Shown piece after piece: positions 43,991 to 53,313 of a stretch of DNA of 64,000 bases. Location: assembly GCA_033807695.1 (NCBI GenBank), contig CM066306.1:4030001-4094000 (forward strand). Reading direction: 5' to 3'. The stretch comes from Daedaleopsis sinensis. Lineage: Eukaryota > Basidiomycota > Agaricomycetes > Polyporales > Polyporaceae. The notes below the pieces were generated by a model. The model saw only the letters and a list, made by a program, of their open reading frames with translations. It was not told the origin of the DNA and did no database searches. A program made the position numbers and the translations under genes. Position 1 is the first letter of the stretch. Each line of letters starts with the position of its first letter.

Positions 43991-44115
43991 AGGACCGACT
44001 TCGACTGGTTGCCGACAGGGAGTCGGGTTTCCCATGTCCGAGGTGTTCGGTAGGTGTTGGGGAAGGGAGGGCAGTGGACGCATCAAGGTGACGAGCTCAT
44101 GGATAGAATAAGATA

Positions 44116-44302
44116 TATATGTAGCATATCTCCATTGGTTCATTTCCCTCGTGCAATGTCTGAGGTATGGTGCCCGGATTCCATACCCGGTGCTAAAGCC
44201 CGACCACTTATATGTAGCATATCTCCATTGGTTCATTTCCCTCGTGCAATGTCCGAGGTATGATGCCCGGATCCTATACCCGGTGCTAAAGCCCGACCAA
44301 TT
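44116..44302. repeat. 93-bp tandem duplication
   Basis: Two units starting TATATGTAGCATATCTCC at 44116 and 44209, about 95% identical, each with AATGTCYGAGG, TGCCCGGAT, TACCCGGTG and AAGCCCG words. It lies between the last cargo gene and the subterminal minisatellite. Confidence 0.85.
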
Positions 44303-44401
44303 ATGTCCGCTTAGTGTCCGAAGCCTGTGCCCGGCCCCAATGCCCAATAGCTGATATCTGGGATTTACAAATGATATTCGAAATTAATGCAACTAATGGT
44401 G

Positions 44402-44938
44402 GCACTAATTCCCGGTGAGGTGCGGCAATTGTCAGGACTAATGTGCAGGGAGGTGCGGCAATTGTCGGGACTAATGTGCAGGGAGGTGCGGCAATTGTCG
44501 GGACTAATGTGCAGGGAGGTGCGGCAATTGTCGGGACTAATGTGCAGGGAGGTGCGGCAATTGTCGGGACTAATGTGCAGGGAGGTGCGGCAATTGTCAG
44601 CACTAACACACAGGGAGGTGCGGCAATTGTCGGGACTAACGTGCAGAGAGGTGCGGCAAATATGAATGCTGATAGGCAGCAGCGTGCGGAAAATGTCGGG
44701 AATAACGGGCAGGGAGGTGCGGCAATTGTCGGGACTAACGTGCAGGGAGGTGCGGCAATTGTCAGCACTAACACACAGGGAGGTGCAAGAATTTGTCTGG
44801 ACGACGAGAGGGGTGCAGCAAATATGAATGCTGATAGGCAGCAGCGTGCGGAAAATCTTGAGAATAACGGGCAGGGAGGTGCGGCAATTGTCGGGACTAA
44901 CGGGCAGGGAGGTGCACCAATTGGCAAGGCTAATACAT
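44402..44938. repeat. 33-bp minisatellite with CAATTG core (right subterminal array)
   Basis: The unit GGAGGTGCGGCAATTGTC + GGGACTAATGTGCAG is repeated, with seven contiguous units (44402-44650). A higher-order block of about 160 bp then alternates the unit with a diverged segment (AAATATGAATGCTGATAGGC) and repeats nearly twice. One frame stays open through the array (GGAAIVGTNVQ per unit), because 33 is a multiple of three and the unit lacks stops in that frame. That is not evidence of coding. Confidence 0.9.
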
Positions 44939-45025
44939 AGAGTGGTGTGACAATTGGCGAGGCCAACATCTAGAGTTGCAATTCCTCCAACAGAAGGCCA
45001 TCACGCAAGGCCAATTGGCCATAAT
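44910..45025. repeat. Right subterminal CAATTG words
   Basis: CCAATTGGCAAGGC (about 44917), ACAATTGGCGAGG (about 44950) and GGCCAATTGGCC (about 45011) continue the core of the minisatellite. They mirror the left flank at 26.2-26.55 kb. Confidence 0.5.
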
Positions 45026-46916
45026 TAATTACTATTATGGTCACACAGGTAATCACTAATGCTGAGAGGTCAGATATTATTCATACATCCCACTGGCACT
45101 TTAGGCAAAGCCAATCGGTCCACTGACCTGCAACATTATGCCTCATTAATAAAGAAAAATGGGATAGCGTGATGGGGTGTTTAACAACCAAAAGTGGTTG
45201 GTATGCTGATGTTTCTTACTACATGCACTCTCTCATGTACGTACGGATATCACTACATGTACTACTCACGAGGATGAACTTTGCCACAGGCCTCCCAGTT
45301 GAGGACTCGGAGTGACCGGGAAAAGGTGAGTCCAAAGCCAGCTACGAATCCATGTGCTCCAGAACACGGTCAGTGAACATCATCATTGCATGATGGTGTA
45401 AGGGAGTCATTCTATCATGAAGAATGAAAAGCTGGAAAGCATAAGGTAGCGGCAGCATACATACTGTTATACAAATTTCAGGACACTCGGGTCATCGCGA
45501 ATCAGATGAACGGAAGGACTCAGTACTATAGTCTGAGTCCGGGCTCCGGAGTCCGGACCGTCACAGACTCACAGTCACCATGGGCGCTATACCGGCTGTA
45601 TCCGAGCGGACCGGGAGTCGGAGATTGAACCTGTGGCCACGTCATCTCTCCGCTCTCCCATCTCGTCAGAGTCGTCTTGTCCTTTGTCTCCAGTTGTCTC
45701 CCATCTCATCTCTCGTCTCGTACTGCCGTCCCTTCCTGTTCCCCAACCGATACCATCCTAGAAGGATACGCACTAGCACCGCCTGCCTGCCATCTGACAC
45801 CCCGAGCCTTCACTCTGTCGACTCTGAGTACACAGTGACACACTAGTGAATACCCTTCTTGTCCTCCAAACACAACCATCCTCTCCCACTTCATCTCCTC
45901 CTCTCTTCCCCCGCCGCTTGGCCGGCTCCCAACGCCCGAGAGGTAAAGCCGGAATATGTACTGTCGAGTCAGATACTGACAAGATATGCGCAGATACGTC
46001 AGCAGGTGAGTACCGTTTGCACACGTTGAACTGACAACAATTTGAACAGTTCTCCGGTGATCAGGGCACCTGCACGCACGTCCCAGGCTCATTACTACTG
46101 TGCCGTGTGCCGACACATGTCTTCAAGGTGTGTACTGTGTCATGACATCACCGATCTCCCGTCTATGTCACCCTGTGACCTCGTCCGCGGCGACATCCCG
46201 TCGTCTATCCCTGTACGTAGACATGTCATGGTACCTCTGGCTCTCCCTGCTCATCCACACGTCTGTTGCTCTCTCATTGCAGGCAATCTCACCGGTGTAC
46301 TCAAGTCCTCAATCCTCTCCATCAACGGCACACACCGTCCTATGTACTACATGGTAAGTATCATTCATTTCTACCCACCTCAACGATCCCAAATTGAAAT
46401 TCTGCATCCCTCCCATCGCTTTATCTGCTCCCGGCCCCGCCCGAGTGCCTAGCCTCGCTCCACTTAGCTACCACCACACGTCACGTTCTCGCTGGGGCAA
46501 GTAGGGTGGATCACTGTAGCCCAAGGTACTACATGAGCAGGTATGTCCCTTGTCTTAAATCCTTCCTCAACCCGCATGCTCATATGCTCATAGCAGAAAT
46601 CTTCCGTTAGTGTGTCTTGTCCGTTGTAGTTACTAGCTAGCCTGGTGTATCTTTCCATGTCCTTAGTCTATACTAGAGCTGTAGCAATGATAATTCGTTT
46701 GAACATTCTGCATTTGGCAAGCATTTGAATACCGGTCGATGCCTACTAGTAATAATATGTATGTGCTACTCGACTGCTACTTGAATGCTACTGTGTTGCT
46801 CATTTGCTCTATCTCTGCTACGTTAGAAAGGGGACCACTCTAAATATTGTTACTCTGCTACTTGCTGGTTATTATCACGATTATCAACATTCACTTCTAA
46901 TGAGGAAGGTGAGGTT
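45026..46916. other. Region without a supported gene
   Basis: Contains the inverted copy of the dispersed repeat seen at 4.9 kb (about 45890-45960) and some exon-like fragments around 46040-46350. No recognisable protein. Confidence 0.45.
45890..45960 (-). repeat. Inverted copy of the dispersed GC-rich repeat at 4.9 kb
   Basis: CCGCTTGGCCGGCTCCCAAC and GCCCGAGAGGTAAAGCCGG are the reverse complement of the block at about 4930-4980, with one or two mismatches. Confidence 0.65.
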
Positions 46917-46922
46917 TTGCAG

Positions 46923-48226
46923 ATGGAGCTCTCAAACAAACTGCAGGCCGCTCGTGACGAGGTCCATCAGGTCAGCACTCATACAGCGCAGCTTGAGCGT
47001 GATATCCTAGGTGCATGGACACAAAGAGCGGTAGAGCTGCGTGCTGCGCGGCAAGAGCATGCTGATCAGCTTGCCCGCCAGAAGATCCGTCACGCTGAGT
47101 CGCACGCGGCGGTCCTTGTTCGCGCTGTTCGACAACAGGCCGCACACGATATCCATCTGACTCGAGAGAGGGCGGAAGCGAATGCGGCAGAGTGTATCCG
47201 GGATGCTGAGCAACTTGCCCGAAGCTCGATCGAGCACATCCAGCTGTGCATGGCCCAGGATATCCATGATGCCTCCCGTCAGGAGTCTCTCCGTGTTGCC
47301 GACCACATCCGAGCTATCGGGATTGCAGCCGCCGCACAGCTACTAGCGGCAGCCGAACAGCAGCAGGCCGCAGGCTCCCTTCGTCAGGCTGAGGAACATG
47401 CCCGATGTCTCCTTCTTGCCGCACAAGAGCAACATGCACGAGATCTGCAGGCTGCGGAGGCTCGTGCTCAGGCAGCGATCGAAGCGGCGAAGTGGCAGGA
47501 GGCGGCGGATGAAGTCCAGAGAGCTGAACAGCTAGCAGCAGCTCTGACTCAAAGTCAGCTTCAAGACTTTCGACTGCGGGCTGTCTCTCACTTTCTTGCG
47601 GTTCGTCGGGAGGCGCAGGATGAAGCTTGTACACTGGCAGCACAGGCTGAGGCGAAGGCGGCTGAACAGATCTGCGAGGCCGAGGAAAATGCAGCCCGTG
47701 TCGTTCACGGTGCTCTCTGCCGTGCCGCACAGGATGCACGGGATGCCAGAGCTCAAACGGCTGCTCAGGTGACCGCAGCCGAAGAACAGGCATGGGCGGC
47801 CATACGGAAGGTTGAAGAAGATGGCGAGCAGCGAGAAGAGGCCCTTCGCACCGCAATGGCAGCTGCAGTCGCGACAGAGCGCTCCCATGCCGAGAAGTTG
47901 ATGGACGTTAATGGACAGCTCGTTACGGCACTATCAGAAGCGCAGAGAGACTTACAAGAAGCTCGTGCTCTGGCAGCAGCTCAAGGCACACTGGCAGAGG
48001 AGGTTCGAGCGGAGCTGGAGTCAAGCATTGGCGAAGCCGTGGACCTGGCCCAACACCTTGAGGCTCGGATGGAGGTGATGCGGCGGAAGAACAACTCACT
48101 CCGAAAAAGGGTTGAGCGTCACCTAGAACAGAAGGAGCGGGCAGTTATGGGGGCTCTACAAGCTGCACATGATCAGGATGAACATACTCGCACTTTCAAA
48201 CTCAAAGAGAAGGGTAACATGAGCAC
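46923..48226 (+). pseudogene. Long coiled-coil protein, truncated at the 3' end
   Basis: ATG at 46923, preceded by a splice-acceptor-like TTTTGCAG, so upstream exons are possible. About 430 residues of almost uninterrupted Ala/Glu/Gln/Arg-rich heptads (MELSNKLQAARDEVHQ..RQEHADQLARQKI..ARCLLLAAQEQHARDLQ..ARMEVMRRKNNSLRKRVERH). Conserved-looking sequence ends at TRTFKLKEKG. Beyond about 48220 the frame enters sequence repeated at 59843 onward, which is not part of the gene. In family members I recall, this motif leads into a further C-terminal domain, which is missing here. Likely a KDZ-neighbourhood coiled-coil gene cut by a duplication or insertion boundary. Confidence 0.55.
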
Positions 48227-49103
48227 CGTGTTAGCACACGCACGGATGAGAAACGATAGAGTTATTCCGGATTCTCTGACGTACCGCGCAGAGATCCGGG
48301 TGTGGGCGCAAAGTGCGACGGCGGGGAACGCCGCCACGCATCGTCCGAGAGTCGTTCAAGGTAGTATTGAGTGGAACATGACATTTCCGGCCGGATGGGA
48401 GAGAGGGAGTGGTGGAACAGTCGGACGGGAGGGAACGAGCAATGAAATCGAAGGTTTGGGCCGTTATTAAAAGTCGTCGGATCGCCGCGCAAATTGAAGG
48501 GCTGCCGGAGACTGTTCACGGCGGGCGATTCGTCACGGTTGGCCGGTGAAAGAGGAGCGGGAGCGAGGGCGGGGCGAGAGTTTGTGGTCGGCCAGGCAGT
48601 GATTCGGGCGTGGGTGCACGCAGTGTGGATGCGCAGCGAGAAGGCACATATGTCTGGGTTCGGGCAGACGGTGGCTATCGAGCGCAGCTGGACTCGCGCT
48701 GATCCGTTGCGGGACGGGGGAGATATGTGGAAAGGAGTGCGGCGGGGATGGTCAGCGCCGTGTCTGCCGTAGGTGAAGAGCGCAGCGAGAAAGCGCATAT
48801 GTCCCGATTCTGGCGGCCGGTAGCTATTGAGCGCAGCTGGATTCGAGTTGGGAGACGGGCGAGATATGGACAGGGGGACAGAGACGGTCGACGGGGCCAA
48901 GGGCGAACGACGTGTCGATATGCGGCAGAGTGGCGGATATGTCCATGTTCGGGCTGTCGGTAGCTATCGCATGCAGCTGTATTCGCGCCGATCGATGGGG
49001 AGATGGGCGAAATATGTGGCCTGGGGATGTCTGTCAAGGGGACGGAGATGCAGCGTGTGCGGCGCAGGTCAGACGGACAGAAGAGTCGGATTCTGAGTGT
49101 GGA

Positions 49104-50030
49104 CTAGTTTACGACCCGTGGCTTTGCCACTCGAAGTTTCGCCTTCGGCTCATTATCGAAACATGAGGAGGGTGCACGAAGGCTTCGCCTTCAGGTACTT
49201 ATTCTCCAAGGTAGCCGGTGTGTGCATTAACTCAATCTCAAATTTTCAATCATGCCAATAGTAGTACATGACTTATTTGTTATTGCTGTACCATAGTACT
49301 GGTCGAATCTGTATATGGGTCTGACAATAACTTTGAAATTCGAGTACTTGGGCTCGTTGAGGTCGTTATGAATGGTGACTTACGGTAGTTGTATTGTGTG
49401 CAACCTGTTACTAACTTGAAGTGAACTCGGCCCGTCAGGTACCCCCGACTTATAGTGAGTTATCTATGTATCCCGGAATGTTGTGCTGTGCTCTTAAATG
49501 TACCCGTGCCAGTGAGGTAGGTATTAGTGAGGTGATACTACCCGTGAAGCTTCAGTGCTTCAGTACTTAGTACTTAGTACCAACCCACACTTTATTGATG
49601 TTCAACTACTGTGGACTTTTGTACCTGGATTCGACTGCACTCAACCCGGCATATAATGAAATCATGAGCGTAAAGGCACAGTGAGATCTTACCTGGGCCC
49701 GTGCCCGTGAGGCACTGAGGATTGCCTGTGGCCATGTTACGGTAACACGACTGGAGTTTATACTTACCTACCCGGTACTACTACTACTTAGTACTACACT
49801 TTTTGATAGATTATTGAAAATATATAATAATCTACCCATACTGCAAAGGAATGCTACAGAAACTGTGGATGAGATCATTAATGGCAGGATTCGCCTCGCA
49901 AGCTCGGCGAGAGACAGTCAGAGCCCTTGCCCGAGGGTGCCTCGCAGGCTCGGCAGTACCCACATGGCAGCCACATGGCACCACGTGGGCGCCATGTGGC
50001 TTAAACGCCCCCACGTCCCATTCTTTATAG
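49104..50030. mobile_element. 927-bp insertion present in copy 1 but not copy 2
   Basis: Copy 2 reads GAGAGTGGATGAGTATGAGG across 60762-60781. Copy 1 has GTGTGGA, then 927 bp of AT-richer unrelated sequence, then ATGAGTATGAGG. The insert starts CTAGTTTACGACC and ends TTCTTTATAG. It has no coding frame and no obvious long terminal repeat. It could be a solo LTR, a non-autonomous element, or a deletion in copy 2. Confidence 0.6.
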
Positions 50031-50529
50031 ATGAGTATGAGGGGAGCGGAAGAGTTTGCAGAAGGATTCAAGTACTCACCAGGGAGGGAGATGAGAGACG
50101 AGAGGGTGGCGTAAATGCCAAGGGACGCTGGAGAGCGAGCGCGCGCAGCGCATATGCAATGCGGGGGTAAGTACGACAAATCTAGTATGCATTTGAAGAA
50201 AGCGTACGTCCTAATCAAGAGAACAGTCCGCAGCCACTTGGTTCATGGACTCAGCGTCCACCAAGCCAGTCCGAAGACGAGCGGACGACGAGCTACGACG
50301 AGATCCGGTCGCGACCAACGAGGGCTGCAGTGGAGCGAGTGACGTCACGCGAAATGAGGGGTGTCCCTAACAGGAGTCGCTTGCAGCCGCTTCCCTCCCA
50401 ATCATGACAATATGTCCATCTGTTATTCCAGCCGCAGCTCTTAAGTATTCTCCTTATACTCCTTTCCTCCTCCCACCCCCGACCCTCCTTCCGACCCCCG
50501 TCCACTACGGCGACCAGTCGACGATAGCC

Positions 50530-52257
50530 ATGGTCGCCTTCTGGAAGTCTGACGGCGTCCAGTACCGCCCTCTCCTTTCAGCTCCCCGCTCTCTCTCCGC
50601 AAAATTCTTCGTCCTCGTCGCCGTCGTCTCCCTCATCTACCTCGCCCAGTTCATCATCCCGTACGATCTCCCCGCCTTCAGCCTCTCCTCCCGACCACGC
50701 GGTACCTGCCCACCCAAGTCATGGGCGAACGGGAAGTGGGTTCCCAAGCCCCCGCCGACAAACCGCACCGACTTCAGCACCCCCTCTGACGCATTCGAGT
50801 TCCTCGGCCTCGAAGGCTGCGCGAGCACCCGTGAGATATTCTGGCATCTCGCCGCCGACAACGAGAGGTTGTGGGACAGGTTTCCTGGCGTTTCCTCCTG
50901 GAGATGGCAGCCGCCTTCGGACTGCGAAGTGCACGACCTCGCGCCAGAGCTGCTTGTCAGGGATCTCATCGAACAAGGTGGTTGGCTCCTCATTGGAGGT
51001 GAGTTCTTCTCTGCCAGATCTCGCATACCGCCTCGCCCCGGTCGTTGCATATCATGATGGTCGACGGCTTCGATCTTCGTCGGCGTACATCGCTTTCACA
51101 CCCCTTACGGCCCCCTCCCCCACAAGCACAAATAAACCAATGCTACTCGCATCTACTGTGACGCACCGCATCCGTAATCTCACCAAGCGCAATTCAATAG
51201 AATTCAATGCCCCTCGATTCAATGCCCCTCGGACCCGCGACTAACTTCCGGGCTTCCAAGATTAGAATACGTAGGGCCCTCCGGGCAGACCTGGACACGA
51301 TTGGTCCACTCTGAATTCTAGTCACATAACTAGTAACTTGAGATTCGGGAAGTTCGAAGGCGCCGCGCCTTGGGCAGGCTTTGCCAGCCCTCGGCCAGCG
51401 GCGCCTTCGAACTTCCCTCGACTCCCGCCCGCTCATACATACCTGGGCTCATTGCAATGGTCTTCCAGTTCCTCTCGAACAGTCCGTCATACAGGACTCG
51501 GAAATACCTTCGCCTTGTTTTCAAAACCTGTACACTTTGATCGTGTCCAGGAACATACGCTAACAATGCTCTTGCAGATTCCGTCACGGAGAACCACTTC
51601 TTCTCTCTCTCATGCCTGCTATACCCGCACGTCCGTGCTACGCCGAACTACATCGAACACCCCAACTTCGATCGCGCATGGCCGCAGCATCTCTACCTCA
51701 ACCCGTCTTCTCCTCTCGTGAACAGCATTTACTTCCCCCCCGGATTCGACATCGAGAAGACGCCGCTGGTCACCTTCCGCCGCGTAGATCTCCTCATGGA
51801 ACAGCCGCAGCTCGACGCGCTCTACCACTCCCTCCACCGCACGTCCAAGTACGTCTCCGCCGACCAGAGTCTCTTCAGCGACGAGGGCGTGTGGAACCTC
51901 CCGCCCGCGGAGTACGTGAAGATCCTCACGTCCCCGCTCCCCGAGGGCAACTACGCGACGCTCGTGGTCAGCACGGGCGGCCACTGGACGACGAGCCTCT
52001 TTGCGGGCCTGAAGGACCCGAAGAAGTTCAACGAGGGCATCCAGAACGTCATCGACTTCTTCCAGGAGGCCATGCACGCGTGGGCGCAGGAGGTGCAGCG
52101 CCTGCTCGACGACGCGGAGAAGGCGGAGCAGCGGGGCGAGGCGCGGGTAGACCTTAGATCACAGAGGTGCGTGTCGTTCGCTGATGTCCGTGATGGTGAG
52201 GACGACGAAGATCTGCGAGATGGAAGTCAAACCTCTGTACGCTGGGTGGGGGGGTAA
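50530..52257 (+). pseudogene. PC-esterase/SGNH-type acyl esterase, C-terminally truncated, copy 1
   Basis: Exon 1 (50530-50998) starts MVAFWKSDGVQYRPLL and has one membrane segment, FFVLVAVVSLIYLAQFII (about residues 26-43), giving a type II (Golgi-like) anchor. A Cys-containing luminal segment follows (GTCPPKSWANGKWVPKPP, then FLGLEGCASTREIFWHL, then SSWRWQPPSDCEVHDL). Exon 2 (from 51578) completes the nucleophile motif as GDSVTENHFFSL, then FFQEAM-type helices and the conserved STGGHWTTSLF. After EQRGEARVDLRSQR the frame either meets a donor-like GTGCGTG at 52167 or reads into a minisatellite and stops at 52257. The family's C-terminal Asp/His motif is not found downstream, so the triad is probably incomplete. 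Related proteins O-acetylate wall or capsule glycans. Confidence 0.75.
51347..51417. repeat. Perfect inverted repeat (hairpin) inside the esterase intron, copy 1
   Basis: GGGAAGTTCGAAGGCGCCGC and its exact reverse complement flank a loop of about 31 bp. It lies in the 579-bp intron at 50999-51577. Confidence 0.9.
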
Positions 52258-52380
52258 TCTGGACGGGTACGCTGGGTGGGCAGGTAATCCGGACGGTATA
52301 CGCTGGCTGGGGAGGAATCTGGACGGGTACGGTGGCTGGGGAGTGCGCTGGCTGGGGAGGCAATCTGGACGGTATACGCT
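52238..52380 (+). repeat. Approximately 30-bp minisatellite at the esterase 3' end, copy 1
   Basis: About five variant units of TACGCTGGCTGGGGAGG + AATCTGGACGG. The stop codon of the read-through frame lies in the first unit. Confidence 0.85.
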
Positions 52381-53313
52381 CACTTGGACGCGGGATATGG
52401 TGAGCAGGGCGGCGGCGCGGACGCAGACTCGCACTCGTAGCTACTCCGTGTACATACACTGCAATATATTTCATCCCTCCGTCCCTTCACTCAGCTAGAG
52501 AGCGAGCGAGACCGACGCGATACGACTCGACAGTGCTCTCAGATCCCCCAGCGCCTACGTGCCCATTTCGGGACGGCCATCTCAGACGCGACTCGCGCTT
52601 CTCGGCGCTCGCTCCTTGCTTCCCGCCACCACCTCCGTCGCAAGTCCGTCCCGTCGTCCTTGTCTCCGACTTGGTCCCCCCTCCCATCTGGTGCTCGAAC
52701 TCGGACTCTGGCTAGTGCACGTACCTGACACGTCGCCTCTCGCCTTGGACAATGCACTGGGACTTGCGCTCTCGCTGCAGCTGCTCCGAATCCGCGCCCG
52801 CCCTGCCCCTGCTCTCGACTCTGCGCTCGTTGTCCTCGTTCCCGCCATCCGCCTCGGATCTCGCCTGCAGACGACTTCAACTTCCCGACGCCCGCCACCA
52901 GTCCGTGCCGGCGCTCCCAGACACTCCGCACCCATCACTCCCCCGGAACGACAGAAAACAAACACGCACCTGTATGCTCCCCGAGACGTCCCTGCCGTCC
53001 GCCCGCTCTGCAGCTGCTCCCTCCTCGATCTGACTCCCACCTGGACGCCTGCCGCGCCTGACGTCACGTCTCCCAGACCCGTCAATCGTCGATCTGTCGC
53101 GTCGCCTCACGTCCGTCGTCCGCCGTAAGGTACGTGGCCGGAGTCATCGTCGCCGCCGCTCTCAGTCACCGTCTCCGCCGCTCTCAGCCACCGTCAACAC
53201 TGCCAGCAACATCGAGGTACGTCCATGTCGACGACCGCGGTTGCCGCGGGTCTCCCGCCGTGCTGCCTGCCTCCCGCTGCCGCCGAAGACCGCATAGGCC
53301 GCAGGCGAGCCGT

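Larger units (their letters stand above)
26100..45100. mobile_element. Composite KDZ DNA transposon with TET/JBP and other cargo (boundaries inferred)
   Basis: Unified by three observations. A KDZ transposase gene (37044-42948) sits beside a TET/JBP dioxygenase and at least four other genes. CAATTG-type words cluster at both flanks (26.2-26.55 kb and 44.4-45.02 kb). AWRYCCGG words are spread on both strands between the flanks and thin out beyond them. TET/JBP-KDZ linkage is established in basidiomycetes. I could not find convincing terminal inverted repeats or a target duplication, so the ends are approximate to about 1 kb. Confidence 0.7.
48227..53313 (+). repeat. Segmental duplication, copy 1
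   Basis: Matches 59843-64000 in the same orientation. Identity is very high from about 50036 onward: the offset stays exactly 10751 bp across both exons and the intron of the esterase-like gene. The 48.2-49.1 kb part is more diverged. Copy 1 carries an extra 927-bp segment (49104-50030). Where copy 1 ends beyond 53313 cannot be told because copy 2 leaves the window. Confidence 0.9.

Noticed and set aside
44402..44938. CRISPR-like array
   Set aside because: The units are adjacent with no unique spacers, in a eukaryotic genome. It is a minisatellite.
44443..44940. Protein-coding gene made of 11-residue repeats
   Set aside because: An open frame is automatic for a 33-bp unit lacking stops, and there is no flanking coding sequence or non-repeat domain.
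25860..45560. Terminal inverted repeats of the KDZ element
   Set aside because: I compared the outer AT-rich flanks by eye and found only the shared CAATTG words, not a convincing inverted terminal match or target duplication.
48227..48470. C-terminal domain of the coiled-coil protein
   Set aside because: The sequence is part of a repeat also present at 59843 onward without the coiled coil, so it is read-through into unrelated DNA.
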